Below, piece by piece: positions 1 to 10,554 of a stretch of DNA of 64,000 bases. Within the stretch, counting starts at the first letter, position 1. Each line of letters opens with the position of its first letter. The DNA is from Artemisia argyi (Eukaryota; Streptophyta; Magnoliopsida; Asterales; Asteraceae): positions 115,608,042 to 115,672,041 of the forward strand of contig CM060704.1 in the NCBI GenBank assembly GCA_030686995.1, read 5' to 3'. Position numbers and translations under genes: made by a program. A model generated the notes under the pieces. It was not told the DNA's origin. It made no database searches and saw nothing but the letters and a program-made list of their open reading frames with translations.

Positions 1-119
1 GCACATCACAAACATTGTTTAAACAACCAAATTTAGTCGAATAGCACCTAGTGCCAAACACTCCTACACACCCGCACTCATTGACGGTCAATCTTGTTCT
101 TGAGCTTTCCAAGGAACCT

Positions 120-173
120 TCAAAGATTCTTAAACATCCCCTTTGTTTGCTTGAACTCCACCGACTCGTTTGG
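120..173 (-). pseudogene. Left remnant of the K downstream ORF, cut off by G1
   Basis: Read on the minus strand from 173, the frame continues from the other side of G1 (8709-9727) once one copy of the 5-bp target duplication is discounted. It encodes a stretch containing EFKQTKGMF and reaches TGA at 122-120. This C-terminal wording is what I remember from retroelement ORFs of this type in composites. It therefore fixes both the gene's end and G1's exact insertion point. Confidence 0.7.
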
Positions 174-3100
174 TGTCACAACTCGTAAATTCTGGTCATT
201 TCTCGAAGTTTTCAAAATCACTATTCATCAAAACACTATTCATCATTTTACTATTCATCATTTTCGAGGTCAATTTGATATTCTGAGAAGCATTCAAAAA
301 TTTTACTATTCACAAAACACTATTCATTTCCGGAAAAGTTTTCACTATTCACGTGCATTGTTCATTTCGTCGTAAATTTTGTTTACGAGTACTTAAATTC
401 GCGTAACCGTATTGGTTCAGGTGCGAATAAATACATTATCATTGGGGACACTTCATACGGACTAGAAATAGTCTACATATAATCATAATGGCATGTGCAT
501 ACTATACCACTCGTAGAATATTTATATTATTATTTTTAGTACGTTTAACGTTTTACGTTTATTTATTTTAATTAAACGTTAACGCCCAGTTTATAAACAC
601 GAAGAATATATCTAAATATTCCCACAATGGTCCCGACATATTTTTATATCTATTTTATCATCATAAAAGTTATTATATTCATTTACCCAGTATTTTGGAA
701 ATTTATTTTATTTATAACGTGAGCTTATGAATATTAAGACGGTTTTCGTGAAAACTAAACAATAATCATCTGAACACTCAGTAATTGTACACCACATATT
801 TTTAACATTTTTATGACTTTATTAAGACCCGGTTAACTTCGTTAATATTTATTTCTAGCAAACTCGGTACCCGATTATAACTAATACTTACACTAAACTA
901 CACCAATATTACATTACATTCCCTAAGCAACTTAAAACCGACTTTGCTACTCTTTCACTTATTGAAAACCAGCCACAATACCATCGCTAGACCACTTGAC
1001 CTTTACTTTTAACCTCATGCTTATATGATCAAGTATAATACAATATAAACCTAAGTAAATATCTACATAAACACCTTTCACACAAACATATAATTTCCAA
1101 GAATCATAAGCTCATCTTTTTCCTTCCTTCTCCACTCCAAACCCACGACTTTTTGCCAAGATCCATGATCAATCCATTATTTTTCAAAGTATAAAGCATC
1201 AAAGTTGTTCATTTCATCATCCTAATCAAGAATCATAACACAAAAACACAAGTAATCCAAGGTTTCTCATCATCTCACCACCTATTATTTCAAAGTGAGT
1301 TATCAAAATTTATTTTCATGTTTTCATCTAATTAACATATGTATCTCATGGTATTCATGCTTAATTTCATGCACAAACTAGCTATACCACTTTATTTTTG
1401 AAGACTTTTTGATCATACAAACCCTAAAATTTGTTTTAGGTACTCCTTTGTTAAATTAACCTGTTTAGTAGTGATTAGGAACCCATGGCACCCTAAGAAG
1501 GTGTATGGTAGGATTAGTATAGCTTTGTGGTGGTTTCAAGAGATTTTGGTGATGTTAGAAACTTGTTTTGAACCTTGAAAATGAATTTGTAACAAGTATA
1601 TATGCATACTGTCCCAAATTGCCCAACCCAGAAAAATCAGGAAATACAAAGTAAACTTTGGCAAAATTTTTAGAAAATACTTTCAAAAACGAATCCGTAG
1701 GCGAAAGAACGGATTAAAAAGAGTTTATAACGAAGAAGTTATGATTTTTGCAAGTTTATTGACGAAAAGTATATTTTCTGAAAATACATGCTGTTGGACG
1801 TTTTTCATCGGACAAAAAGAGGCTTTAGACGTAACCCGGAGGAGCTAAGCTTTCCAAAATATATTACTACATACTAAGATGTAACCGTGGATATAAAGAA
1901 CAAGTAAAACGGACTTATAACGACAAAGATATTCACGTTTCAATATCGACAAAAACTCACTATAATTGGCAGCTTTTAACAGAAATAATAATAATACTAC
2001 TTCTACGTACTAAATTCTAGATTTTCTAGAAATACTACTAAATTGCCGAAATTATAACTAACGAAGTACTTATGCTTATGAGCTTATTTTTACGACCATT
2101 AGATGTTACTTCAAGGTTTTCAAGACGAAGTATATAACACTAACTTTCTATACATATATATTACGACAAGTTTACACAAGTCTAGTTAAGACTTATTATT
2201 TTTCTCAAGTATGGAATGTATTTTCGTAAGCCTATAACTACTATATTTTCAAGTTATGAGTGGTATAGTTAACATGTGCATGCATATTTCTCTACATCAT
2301 TTCATGATCTAAATTAGATCATGTTCATTCATCATAGGTTGCGGTTGATTCAGTCCTTGTTGTCCTTATCATTCCATTGCATTGCACTAACACTTCGAGG
2401 TGAGTCATAGCCCCTACTCTTTTATACTTGTTTTAACTCTTTGGGGGAGATACATGCTACTACTTGCTTACTTGTACAAATTCACATAACATTTATACTT
2501 GGAAACATTATACTTGATTACATTATACTTGATTGCATTATACTTGATGGTGTTATACTTAAACTTGTAAGTCTCTTTGGGATAACACATGCATTGGGTT
2601 TCGGAGATGAAGTAGAATCAATGCTATTATTCCTTCTGAGCAACATAAAGTCTCCTTGGATAACACATGCATTGGGTTTCGGAGATGAAGTGGAACCAAT
2701 GCCACTACCTTCCTTGTGAGCAACATACTTATGTGAGGTCTTCGGAGATGAAGTGTAGACTCACTACTAATTGCTTAACTGTTGTTATGAACTTATACAT
2801 ATCTTAATCATATTATATTGTAGCAGTGGGTTGTGAACACACAGGTTGCAAGTCTCTTATGGCGGGACTTGCAACTGAGTGGATTTACGATGCCTTTGCT
2901 GTGTGAACATTCTTTATAGGCTTTTCAACTGTATTAAGACAAACTCTATGAACTCACCAACCTTTGTGTTGACACTTTTAAGCATGTTTATCTCAGGTTA
3001 GAAGGGCGATAGCAGGTATGTGGAGCTGAGAGTCTTAGGGCATGCTTTTGGAGACTTTCGCTTTTATCGTTTACCATTCGATACACTTTAAAAACTTATG

Positions 3101-3270
3101 TATTATTCTACTTTGGGATCTTTGTTTTGTAAACTATGACTTTTATCTATTCGAATGGTAGCTTTTCAAAACGTCTCATTTAGAGGTCGTTTTCTATATC
3201 TTGTACTTTGTGCCCTGAAGTAGCATCCCAATGACACAGTCTTCTGCTGCGGTATTTTAGGGGTGTTACA
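174..3270 (+). repeat. G1 5' LTR
   Basis: This is a long terminal repeat with TG...CA ends, repeated at 5612-8708. A TATA-like TATAAAC lies near 1044. The first 180 bp carry repeated ACTATTCA motifs. Possible splice signals are GTGAGT at 1295, AG|GTGAGT at 2399/2400 and CAG|GT at 2996/2997. A 78-bp tandem duplication occupies about 2580-2720. A 92-codon open frame at 2441-2719 recurs in the other LTR, but it is built on the repeat and is probably not a gene. Confidence 0.92.
2580..2720 (+). repeat. 78-bp tandem duplication inside the G1 LTR
   Basis: A unit beginning GGATAACACATGCATTGGG occurs at 2580 and 2658, and a shorter third fragment (TTCGGAGATGAAGTG) lies near 2738. The same array is at about 8018-8158 in the other LTR, so it predates the insertion. 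Just upstream (2507-2563), ATTATACTTGATT is repeated about four times. Confidence 0.8.
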
Positions 3271-3273
3271 GAT

Positions 3274-3286
3274 TGGTACCAGAGCC
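3274..3286 (+). other. G1 primer-binding site (initiator tRNA-Met)
   Basis: TGGTACCAGAGCC lies three bases after the LTR end. It differs by one base from the usual plant site TGGTATCAGAGC, complementary to the 3' end of initiator tRNA-Met, where minus-strand synthesis starts. It sets the element's orientation as plus. Confidence 0.85.
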
Positions 3287-3988
3287 TTGGTTATAGAGAA
3301 CTAGGTTGTTTTTAGAGTCTAGACTATAACTACATACATTTAGACTCTCCTCCCTATCGCCTTGCATTTTTTCATACACGTACGCTTGCTGATAATTTTA
3401 TTAGACCTACGCTATTAGATATTTTGTGGTACCGATGGGGAAGTCCCAAAATCTAGGCAAGTTATCAGAAATATGGAGCTCGGTAATAACTGATCATTTA
3501 ACTTAATCTTGTGACAGTTCTTGTTTGATGAGACATGAGACTAAGTTAAATGAAGGTTATTACTTAGCTGTAGAGATTTGATGATTTGCCCGAGGATGGG
3601 AGTTCTCTTGAAGATACTCTTTAGAAACCGTTAGAAACTAGACTACCCAGTGACTTTAGAACTTAAGGGAGAATCCTTTGTTCCTTCGTACTGAGCATGA
3701 CATTCCCTAGATTCCCATTTAAGCAACGTCTACCACTGAGATATGTGTGCCTGGTGATATGTACACCTGTGAAAGGAAACATTTATAATTGTGGTGGCCA
3801 ACATAATTATAAGTGCTTCACGACACACGTGGACATATGACTATGCATATGTAGATCGGTGTTGGCACAACTTAGGAAACAACTGGTGGCGCGGTATTAT
3901 ATATGAGGATGTTAAGTATAGACTTTGGTTAATCAACGGTTTTCCCTCAACTCTGACGTTCACTAAATGTCCTTCCTCTCAGGAAATC

Positions 3989-5380
3989 ATGGCACCAAAG
4001 AGAGTGACTCGTAGCTCTGGTCGAGGAGGCGCAACACCAAGGGGTGGAAGGACTGGTGGACGTGGAGGTAGAGGAGGTAGAGGAGCTGCTCATGACACTA
4101 GTAACCCAAGTAACGATGGTGGAAGAATTGGTGGACGTGGAGGTAGAGGAGGTGGTCACGGTGTTGAAAACAATGATAACAACGACGGTGGAAATACTGA
4201 TTTTGAAGCCATCATCGCTCGACAACTTCAAAACTTTCCCCCCACTATTGTCACTCAAGTTGGCGATCATATGAATAACTTGGCAAACCACGAAAGCGGA
4301 ATTAACAACACCAATGGTATAGGCCAGAATGGTAATGGCAACAACAACATTAGGACTGGATGTACATATAATGAATTTACATCATGTAAGCCAATTGATT
4401 TCGATGGTGTAGGAGGCGCGTTAGTATATACTCGATGGGTTGAAAAGATGGAGTCGGTGATCAACATTAGTAACTGTGCAACACATCAAATGGTTAAGTA
4501 CTCCGCATGCTTGCTGTCAGGAAAGGCATTGACATGGTGGAATACGCAGGTTCAAGCTAGGGGTAGAGAGGTAGCTGTAGGTATGACATGGGATGATTTT
4601 AAGGCATTACTGAAGGAGGAATACTGCCCGGACAATGAAATGCAGAAGCTGGAGGATGAACTTTATCATCACTCTATGATAGGCGCTGGACATGCAGCCT
4701 ATACAGATCGATTCCATGAATTAGCCAGACGAGTTCCACACCTAGTTACCCCTGATTCCAAGAGGATCGAGAGGTACATATATGGTCTTGTCCCAGAAAT
4801 TCGTGGGACTGTGAAAACAACTGAGCCTTCTACAATTCAGAGTGCAATATTGAGAGCAGGGACTCTGACAGATGAGATGGTTAGAAATGGAAGCTTGAGG
4901 AACAGTGATAACAGGAAGGGAACAAGCGAGTCGAACAAGCATATGGGCGCGATAGCTGACAACAAAAGGGCAAGGACCTTTGCGGCGACTAGTTCTGGTC
5001 AGAGAGAGTATTTAGGCCAGCATCCTAAATGTACGAAATGTAATTTTCATCACCAAAAGACTGTGCCCTGCCGTATGTGTGCTAATTGCAGACAGTCTGG
5101 TCATTATGCAAACCAGTGTAGAGAACCAGTGAATGTGGGCAATATGACGAACAATCAAAAGACATGCTATGAGTGTAACAACCCGGATCACTTTCGGAAC
5201 ACCTGTCCTAAGTTGAAAAGGAATCTTAACCAAGGAGGCAATCGTCCAAACTTAGCAGCAGCAATTGAAGGGCCACGAGATGAGGCCAATGAGATTCCAC
5301 CCGCACTTGGCAGAGCTTACTTCCTAGGAAATCCTATCACCCAACATGTCCGCGGTAGCACAACGGGTAGATTCTCTTGA
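3989..5380 (+). CDS. gag: G1 Gag (capsid-nucleocapsid), intact, no pol
   Basis: The predicted protein has 463 residues and would form the virus-like particle and package RNA. An RG-rich N-terminus (about 12-56) is followed by the retrotransposon Gag fold (about 140-265, with LTWWNTQVQ and a WDDFKALLKEEYCP segment). Two canonical CX2CX4HX4C zinc knuckles follow, C364-C377 and C393-C406, after an extra Cys-rich stretch at 348-361. I chose ATG 3989 because it starts the recognisable Gag and lies six bases after a good splice acceptor (CCTTCCTCTCAG at 3971-3982); the open frame continues upstream to 3791. The protein ends just after GRAY, where related elements run on into protease, so pol seems to have been removed at the Gag-protease boundary. 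No internal stop or frameshift is present. Confidence 0.88.
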   Translation: MAPKRVTRSSGRGGATPRGGRTGGRGGRGGRGAAHDTSNPSNDGGRIGGRGGRGGGHGVENNDNNDGGNTDFEAIIARQLQNFPPTIVTQVGDHMNNLANHESGINNTNGIGQNGNGNNNIRTGCTYNEFTSCKPIDFDGVGGALVYTRWVEKMESVINISNCATHQMVKYSACLLSGKALTWWNTQVQARGREVAVGMTWDDFKALLKEEYCPDNEMQKLEDELYHHSMIGAGHAAYTDRFHELARRVPHLVTPDSKRIERYIYGLVPEIRGTVKTTEPSTIQSAILRAGTLTDEMVRNGSLRNSDNRKGTSESNKHMGAIADNKRARTFAATSSGQREYLGQHPKCTKCNFHHQKTVPCRMCANCRQSGHYANQCREPVNVGNMTNNQKTCYECNNPDHFRNTCPKLKRNLNQGGNRPNLAAAIEGPRDEANEIPPALGRAYFLGNPITQHVRGSTTGRFS

Positions 5381-5599
5381 ACAACTAACGTATTTTTGTA
5401 GCACTTAAGTCTTAATATAGGACCTATACACAACATTGACTAATCTGAGACCTAGCAGCATTAACCTTAGTCATACTAACAGTAGTAATTTGATTAGTGT
5501 AAGCAATTATAGCAAGCTGGGAAAGCTTACATTGTCGAATCAGACCCCTAGGCACATATGTGGAACAAATGAGATGAACTTCGGGACGAAGTTCCTTTT

Positions 5600-5611
5600 A
5601 GGGAGAGAGAC
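5600..5611 (+). other. G1 polypurine tract
   Basis: AGGGAGAGAGAC directly precedes the 3' LTR and would prime plus-strand synthesis. Just upstream, GGGACGAAGTTCC recurs before the right LTR of element B (about 62415), so the junction is conserved in this clade. Between the gag stop and this tract (5381-5599) I see nothing coding. Confidence 0.8.
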
Positions 5612-8600
5612 TGTCACAACTCGTAAATTCTGGTCATTTCTCGAAGTTTTCAAAATCACTATTCATCAAAAGACTATTCATCATTTTACTATTCATCATT
5701 TTCGAGGTCAATTTGATATTCTGAGAAGCATTCAAAAATTTTACTATTCACAAAACACTATTCATTTCCGGAAAAGTTTTCACTATTCACGTGCATTGTT
5801 CATTTCGTCGTAAATTTTGTTTACGAGTACTTAAATTCGCGTAACCGTATTGGTTCAGGTGCGAATTCATACATTATCATTGGGGACACTTCATACGGAC
5901 TAGAAATAGTCTACATATCATCATAATGGCGTGTGCATACTATACCACTCGTAGAATATTCATATTATTATTTTTAGTACGTTTAACGTTTTACGTTTAT
6001 TTATTTTAATTAAATGTTAACGCCCGGTTTATAAACACGACGAATATATCTAAATATTCCCACAATGGTCCCGACATATTTTTTTATCCATTTTATCATC
6101 ATAAAAGTTATTATATTCATTTACCCAGTATTTTGGAAATTTATTTTATTTATAACGTGAGCTTATGAATATTAAGACGGTTTTCGTGAAAACTAAACAA
6201 TAATCACCCGAACACTCAGTAATTGTACACCACATATTTTTAACATTTTTATGATTTTATTAAGTCCCGGTTAACTTCGTTAATATTTATTTCTAGCAAA
6301 CCCGGTACCCGATTATAACTAATACTTACACTAAACTACACCAATATTACATTACATTTCCTAAGCAACTCAAAACCGACTTTGCTACTCTTTCACTTAT
6401 TGAAAACGAGCCACAATACCAGCCCTAGACCACTTGACCTTTACTTTTAAGCTCATGCTTATATGATCAAGTATAATACAATATAAACCTAAGTAAATAT
6501 CTACATAAACACCTTTCACACAAACATATAATTTCCAAGAATCATAAGCTCATCTTTTTCCTTCCTTCTCCACTCCAAACCCACGACTTTTTGCCAAGAT
6601 CCATGATCAATCCATTATTTTTCAAAGTATAAAGCATCAAAGTTGTTCATTTCATCATCCTAATCAAGAATCATAACACAAAAACACAAGTAATCCAAGG
6701 TTTCTCATCATCTCACCACCTATTATTTCAAAGTGAGTTATCAAATTTATTTTCATGTTTTCATCTAATTAACATATGTATCTCATGGTATTCATGCTTA
6801 ATTTCATGCACAAACTAGCTATACCACTTTATTTTTGAAGACTTTTTGATCATACAAACCCTAAAATTTGTTTTAGGTACTCCTTTGTTAAATTAACTTG
6901 TTTAGTAGTGATTAGGAACCCATGGTACCCTAAGAAGGTGTATGGTAGGATTAGTATAGCTTTGTGGTGGTTACAAGAGATTTTGGTGATGTTAGAAACT
7001 TGTTTTGAACCTTGAAAATGAATTTGTAACAAGTATATATGCATACTGTCCCAAATTGCCCAACCCAGAAAAATCAGGAAATACAAAGTAAACTTTGGCA
7101 AAATTTTTAGAAAATACTTTCAAAAACGAATCCGTAGGCGAAAGAACGGATTAAAAAGAGTTTATAACGAATAAGTTATGATTTTTGCAAGTTTATTGAC
7201 GAAAAGTATATTTTCTGAAAATACATGCTGTTGGACATTTTTCGTCGGACAAAAAGAGGCTTTAGACGTAACCCGGAGGAGCTAAGCTTTCCAAAATATA
7301 TTACTACATACTAAGATGTAACCGTGGATATAAAGAACAAGTAAAACGTACTTATAACGACAAATATATTCACGTTTCAATATCGACAAAAACTCACTAT
7401 AATTGGGAGCTTTTAATAGAAATAATAATAATACTACTTCTACGTACTAAATTCTAGATTTTCTAGAAATACTACTAAATTGCAGAAATTTATAACTAAC
7501 GAAGTACTTATGCCTATGAGCTTATTTTTACGACCATTAGATGTTACTTCAAGGTTTTCAAGACGAAGTATATAACACTAACTTTCTATACATATATATT
7601 ACGACAAGTTTACACAAGTCTTGTTAAGACTTATTATTTTTCTTAAGTATGGAATGTATTTTCATAAGCCTATAACAACTATATTTTCAAGTTTTGAGTG
7701 GTATAGTTAACATGTGCATGCATATTTCTCTGCATCATTTCATGATCTAAATTAGATCATGTTCATTCATCATAGGTTGCGGTTGATTCAGTCCTTGTTG
7801 TCCTTATCATTCCATTGCATTGCACTAATACTTCGAGGTGAGTCATAGCCCCTACTCTTTTATACTTGTTTTAACTCTTTGGGGGAGATACATGCTACTA
7901 CTTGCTTACTTGTACAAATTCACATAACATTTATACTTGGAAACATTATACTTGATTACATTATACTTGATTGCATTATACTTGATGGCGTTATACTTAA
8001 ACTTGTAAGTCTCTTTGGGATAACACATGCATTGGGTTTCGGAGATGAAGTAGAATCAATGCTATTATTCCTTCTGAGCAACATAAAGTCTCCTTGGATA
8101 ACACATGCATTGGGTTTCGGAGATAAAGTGGAACCAATGCCACTACCTTCCTTGTGAGCAACATACTTATGTGAGGTCTTCGAAGATGAAGTGTAGACTC
8201 ACTACTAATTGCTTAACTGTTGTTATGAACTTATACATATCTTAATCATATTATATTGTAGCAGTGGGTTGTGAACACACAGGTTGCAAGTCTCTTATGG
8301 CGGGACTTGCAACTGAGTGGATTTACGATGCCTTTGCTGTGTGAACATTCTTTATAGGCTTTTCAACTATATTAAGACAAACTCTATGAACTCACCAACC
8401 TTTGTGTTGACACTTTTAAGCATGTTTATCTCAGGTTAGAAGGGCGATAGCAAGTATATGGAGCTGAGAGTCTTAGGGCATGCTTTTGGAGACTTTCGCT
8501 TTTATCGTTTACCATTCGATACACTTTAAAAACTTATGTATTATTCTACTTTGGGATCTTTGTTTTGTAAACTATGACTTTTATTTATTCGAATGGTAAC

Positions 8601-8708
8601 TTTTCAAAACGTTTCATTTAGAGGTCGTTTTCTATATCTTGTACTTTATGCCCTGAAGTAGCATCCCAATGACACAGTCTTCCGCTGCGGTATTTTGTGG
8701 GTGTTACA
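5612..8708 (+). repeat. G1 3' LTR
   Basis: This is the second 3,097-bp copy of the LTR at 174-3270 and ends GTGTTACA. It is followed by TTTGG, the right copy of the target duplication. Differences from the left copy are scattered single substitutions and small compensating indels. Confidence 0.92.
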
Positions 8709-9727
8709 TTTGGAATATCCGGAAGTTGGGATAGGTATTCGAGAGGTGGGAGCCTAGAGTTGGGCAAATTGACATCTACACTCATTGAGGAAGATGATAA
8801 TGAGGTAGGAGGATGAGGACGTTTTCCTTGGGCTTTGTACACTCTCTTATCACTAAGTGGGACAAAGGTGTGTGGAATGAGAGAGTAATCAAGACAAAGA
8901 CCGTTTGGAGTTGGTGGAATGGGTGAGATGAACCTAAAGAGAAGGGTCAAGAGCATTCCATACGGCATAGCCGTTGTGCCATGCATGGGAATGTCGGCCA
9001 TTCTCTTGGCCATGTAGTAGGCAAGGTTGAAGGGTTGCCTAACGGACAAGGAGTAGAGCATGTAGCAAAGGCAAAGGTTGATATGATCTCGGTTTCCTAT
9101 TTTGCTAATGACATTGGCTCTAAGGACTTCCTCTCATTTCTTGAATTGAGGCTTAAGTTCATTCATTTACATTCCATATGGGTCCTTATCAACCTCACTT
9201 CCCGAACGGGTTCTCCTAGTATTGGTTGTCCTAACAAAGAGGTGGTCACGAAGTACATCTTTTGACACAAGAGGTGTGTCATAAGGATGGATGCGGTCAT
9301 GGAGGTTGTCAAGAGTTGATAGGGAGTACAAGTCGGAATAGATGCAAGTACCACAGTTTGGGGCACCTAGGATTTGAGCAAACTCCTTAAGAGTGAAGGA
9401 GTATTGATGACCACTAACCCGAAAGTTGATAGACATTTGACCATAATCATCCATGGAGAGGACGGCGGATGCATAGAATTCTAGAATGAATCTAGGACAA
9501 ATAGGCTCGTCGATATTCAAAAGACACTCAAAGTTGATTGTGGCAAATTAGGCGTAAAGGTTTGTGCCTTCTAAGAAAGACGGGTCAATGGTTCTACCCT
9601 CATGGACATAGTGTTTTTCTAAGGCTTTGAAAATGTTAACTTGGTTTGGGGTAAGGCCTTTGGTTTTGTGGTGTTTTGGTAGGTACTTAATGGTGTCCTT
9701 GTGGTCGTAGTGGGTTAGAGGAGGCAT
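8709..9727 (-). pseudogene. K downstream ORF (retroelement ORF of Athila-ORF1/plant-transposon type), decayed
   Basis: A minus-strand frame starts at ATG 9727 and can be followed down to 8709, where G1 interrupts it; it resumes at 173-120. At least three in-frame stops break it: one near 9550, one just after DPYGM near 9170, and one after QFKK. Segments such as FTLKEFAQILGAP, FNLAYYMAKRM and MPYGMLLTLLF resemble an uncharacterised plant retroelement ORF family that I associate with Athila ORF1-like or 'putative plant transposon protein' domains. It begins about 830 bp after the K pol stop, on the same strand, with a possible leader intron at 10289-9736. The position matches the extra ORF of SIRE elements, but this is not an obvious envelope: I see no signal peptide or membrane segment. 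Function is unknown. Confidence 0.65.
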
Positions 9728-9735
9728 GATGATTC

Positions 9736-10289
9736 CTAGAACAACAAAATTTCACATTTTAGTTTAAGTAAACTACTATTATAATGTGGATATTCTAGTG
9801 TGTGCCTATATGAAAACAATGTGGAGGTGCGGTTATCTTGACTCATTTTGATGCTTCAAAAACGTTTTATAATGCAAGTTTTGTTATAAAACAAAAGATA
9901 ACCCAAACGCTCCTAGTTCAATGTAGCTTCGTTTGAATGTACCCGAAAATACATCTTGGTTATGTATTCCCTTTAGCATTCAAGAGACATTATGCAAGTG
10001 ATGTTTTAAACATAACGTTTTGATTTTGTATTCTCAATGTGAGACGAAGAAATATTTGTCCTACTTGTTAGAAATTTTTGGAAAGATTTGACATGGGGTG
10101 TTTTAGCAAACATGTTTATACTAATTAAGAATGCAATTCCTAACTATGGGGAACATGATTAGTTTTGTTAAACACCTAATTTTATGCATGAGTTTCTCAA
10201 GTTAATGCATAACCCCAAGTTTTTGTTTTTGAGCAAAAATAGAATTCCTAGACTCAGATCAGGATTGTAATCAAGTTTAGAATACTTAC
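9736..10289 (-). other. Possible leader intron of the K downstream ORF
   Basis: On the minus strand, ATCATT|GTAAGT (donor at 10289) and TTGTTGTTCTAG|GAATC (acceptor at 9736) bracket 554 AT-rich bases. The acceptor is eight bases before the ORF's ATG. The splice signals are good matches to plant consensus, but splicing is inferred. Confidence 0.5.
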
Positions 10290-10405
10290 AATGATGATTG
10301 ATTTGCAATGTAAGTGAAAGGAAGACCAAGAATTCGTAGGCATGGATGGATGGTAAAGTGAATAGTAACAGTTTGGAAGTGGTGGTATGAGATAATGGGT
10401 GTTTG

Positions 10406-10507
10406 GTTTAATATAAACAAAAATATTGATTCTGCAGGTCGGCGGACACGGCGGACCCCTGAGTTGGGTTCCATCCGTTGTGTCTGAGGGTTTTGCCGAC
10501 CCTGCTG
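10406..10507 (-). promoter_or_regulatory. Internal copy of the K U3 promoter module
   Basis: Positions 10432-10507 align base for base over most of their length with the LTR module at 16233-16309. Shared landmarks are the CTGCAGG border, GGCGGA-ACGGCGGA, TGGGTTCC and GAGGGTT. On the minus strand both copies are followed by CTGCAGAA and then an AT-rich TATA-like element, here TTTATATTAAA at about 10406-10418. The module lies between the pol stop (10555) and the downstream ORF, so it could be an internal promoter. Confidence 0.55.
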
Positions 10508-10554
10508 AGAAAAAGACTTATGGATTTGTTTTGATTTTTGTCTAAAGTCCAGAA

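Larger units (their letters stand above)
174..8708 (+). mobile_element. Element G1: gag-only Tekay-type Ty3 retrotransposon
   Basis: G1 is a complete element bounded by two 3,097-bp LTRs that start TGTCACAAC and end GTTACA. It is flanked by the perfect 5-bp target duplication TTTGG (169-173 and 8709-8713). The internal region is only 2,341 bp: a primer-binding site, one open gag frame and a polypurine tract, with no protease, RT, RNase H or integrase. Gag and LTR resemble the Tekay/Del chromovirus clade, and the LTRs are clearly related to those of element B. By eye the LTRs differ by a few dozen substitutions, so this is a moderately recent insertion. It fits the non-autonomous class called TR-GAG. 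Confidence 0.9.

Noticed and set aside
2441..2719. 92-codon frame in the G1 LTR, repeated at 7879-8157
   Set aside because: It spans tandem repeats and is present in both LTRs only because they are copies; there is no recognisable protein.
3947..4467. Antisense and shifted frames over G1 gag
   Set aside because: They are shadows of the RG-rich repeat coding region and show no protein features of their own.
8709..9727. Envelope glycoprotein for the K downstream ORF
   Set aside because: No signal peptide, transmembrane segment or Cys pattern is visible; it resembles a different retroelement ORF family.
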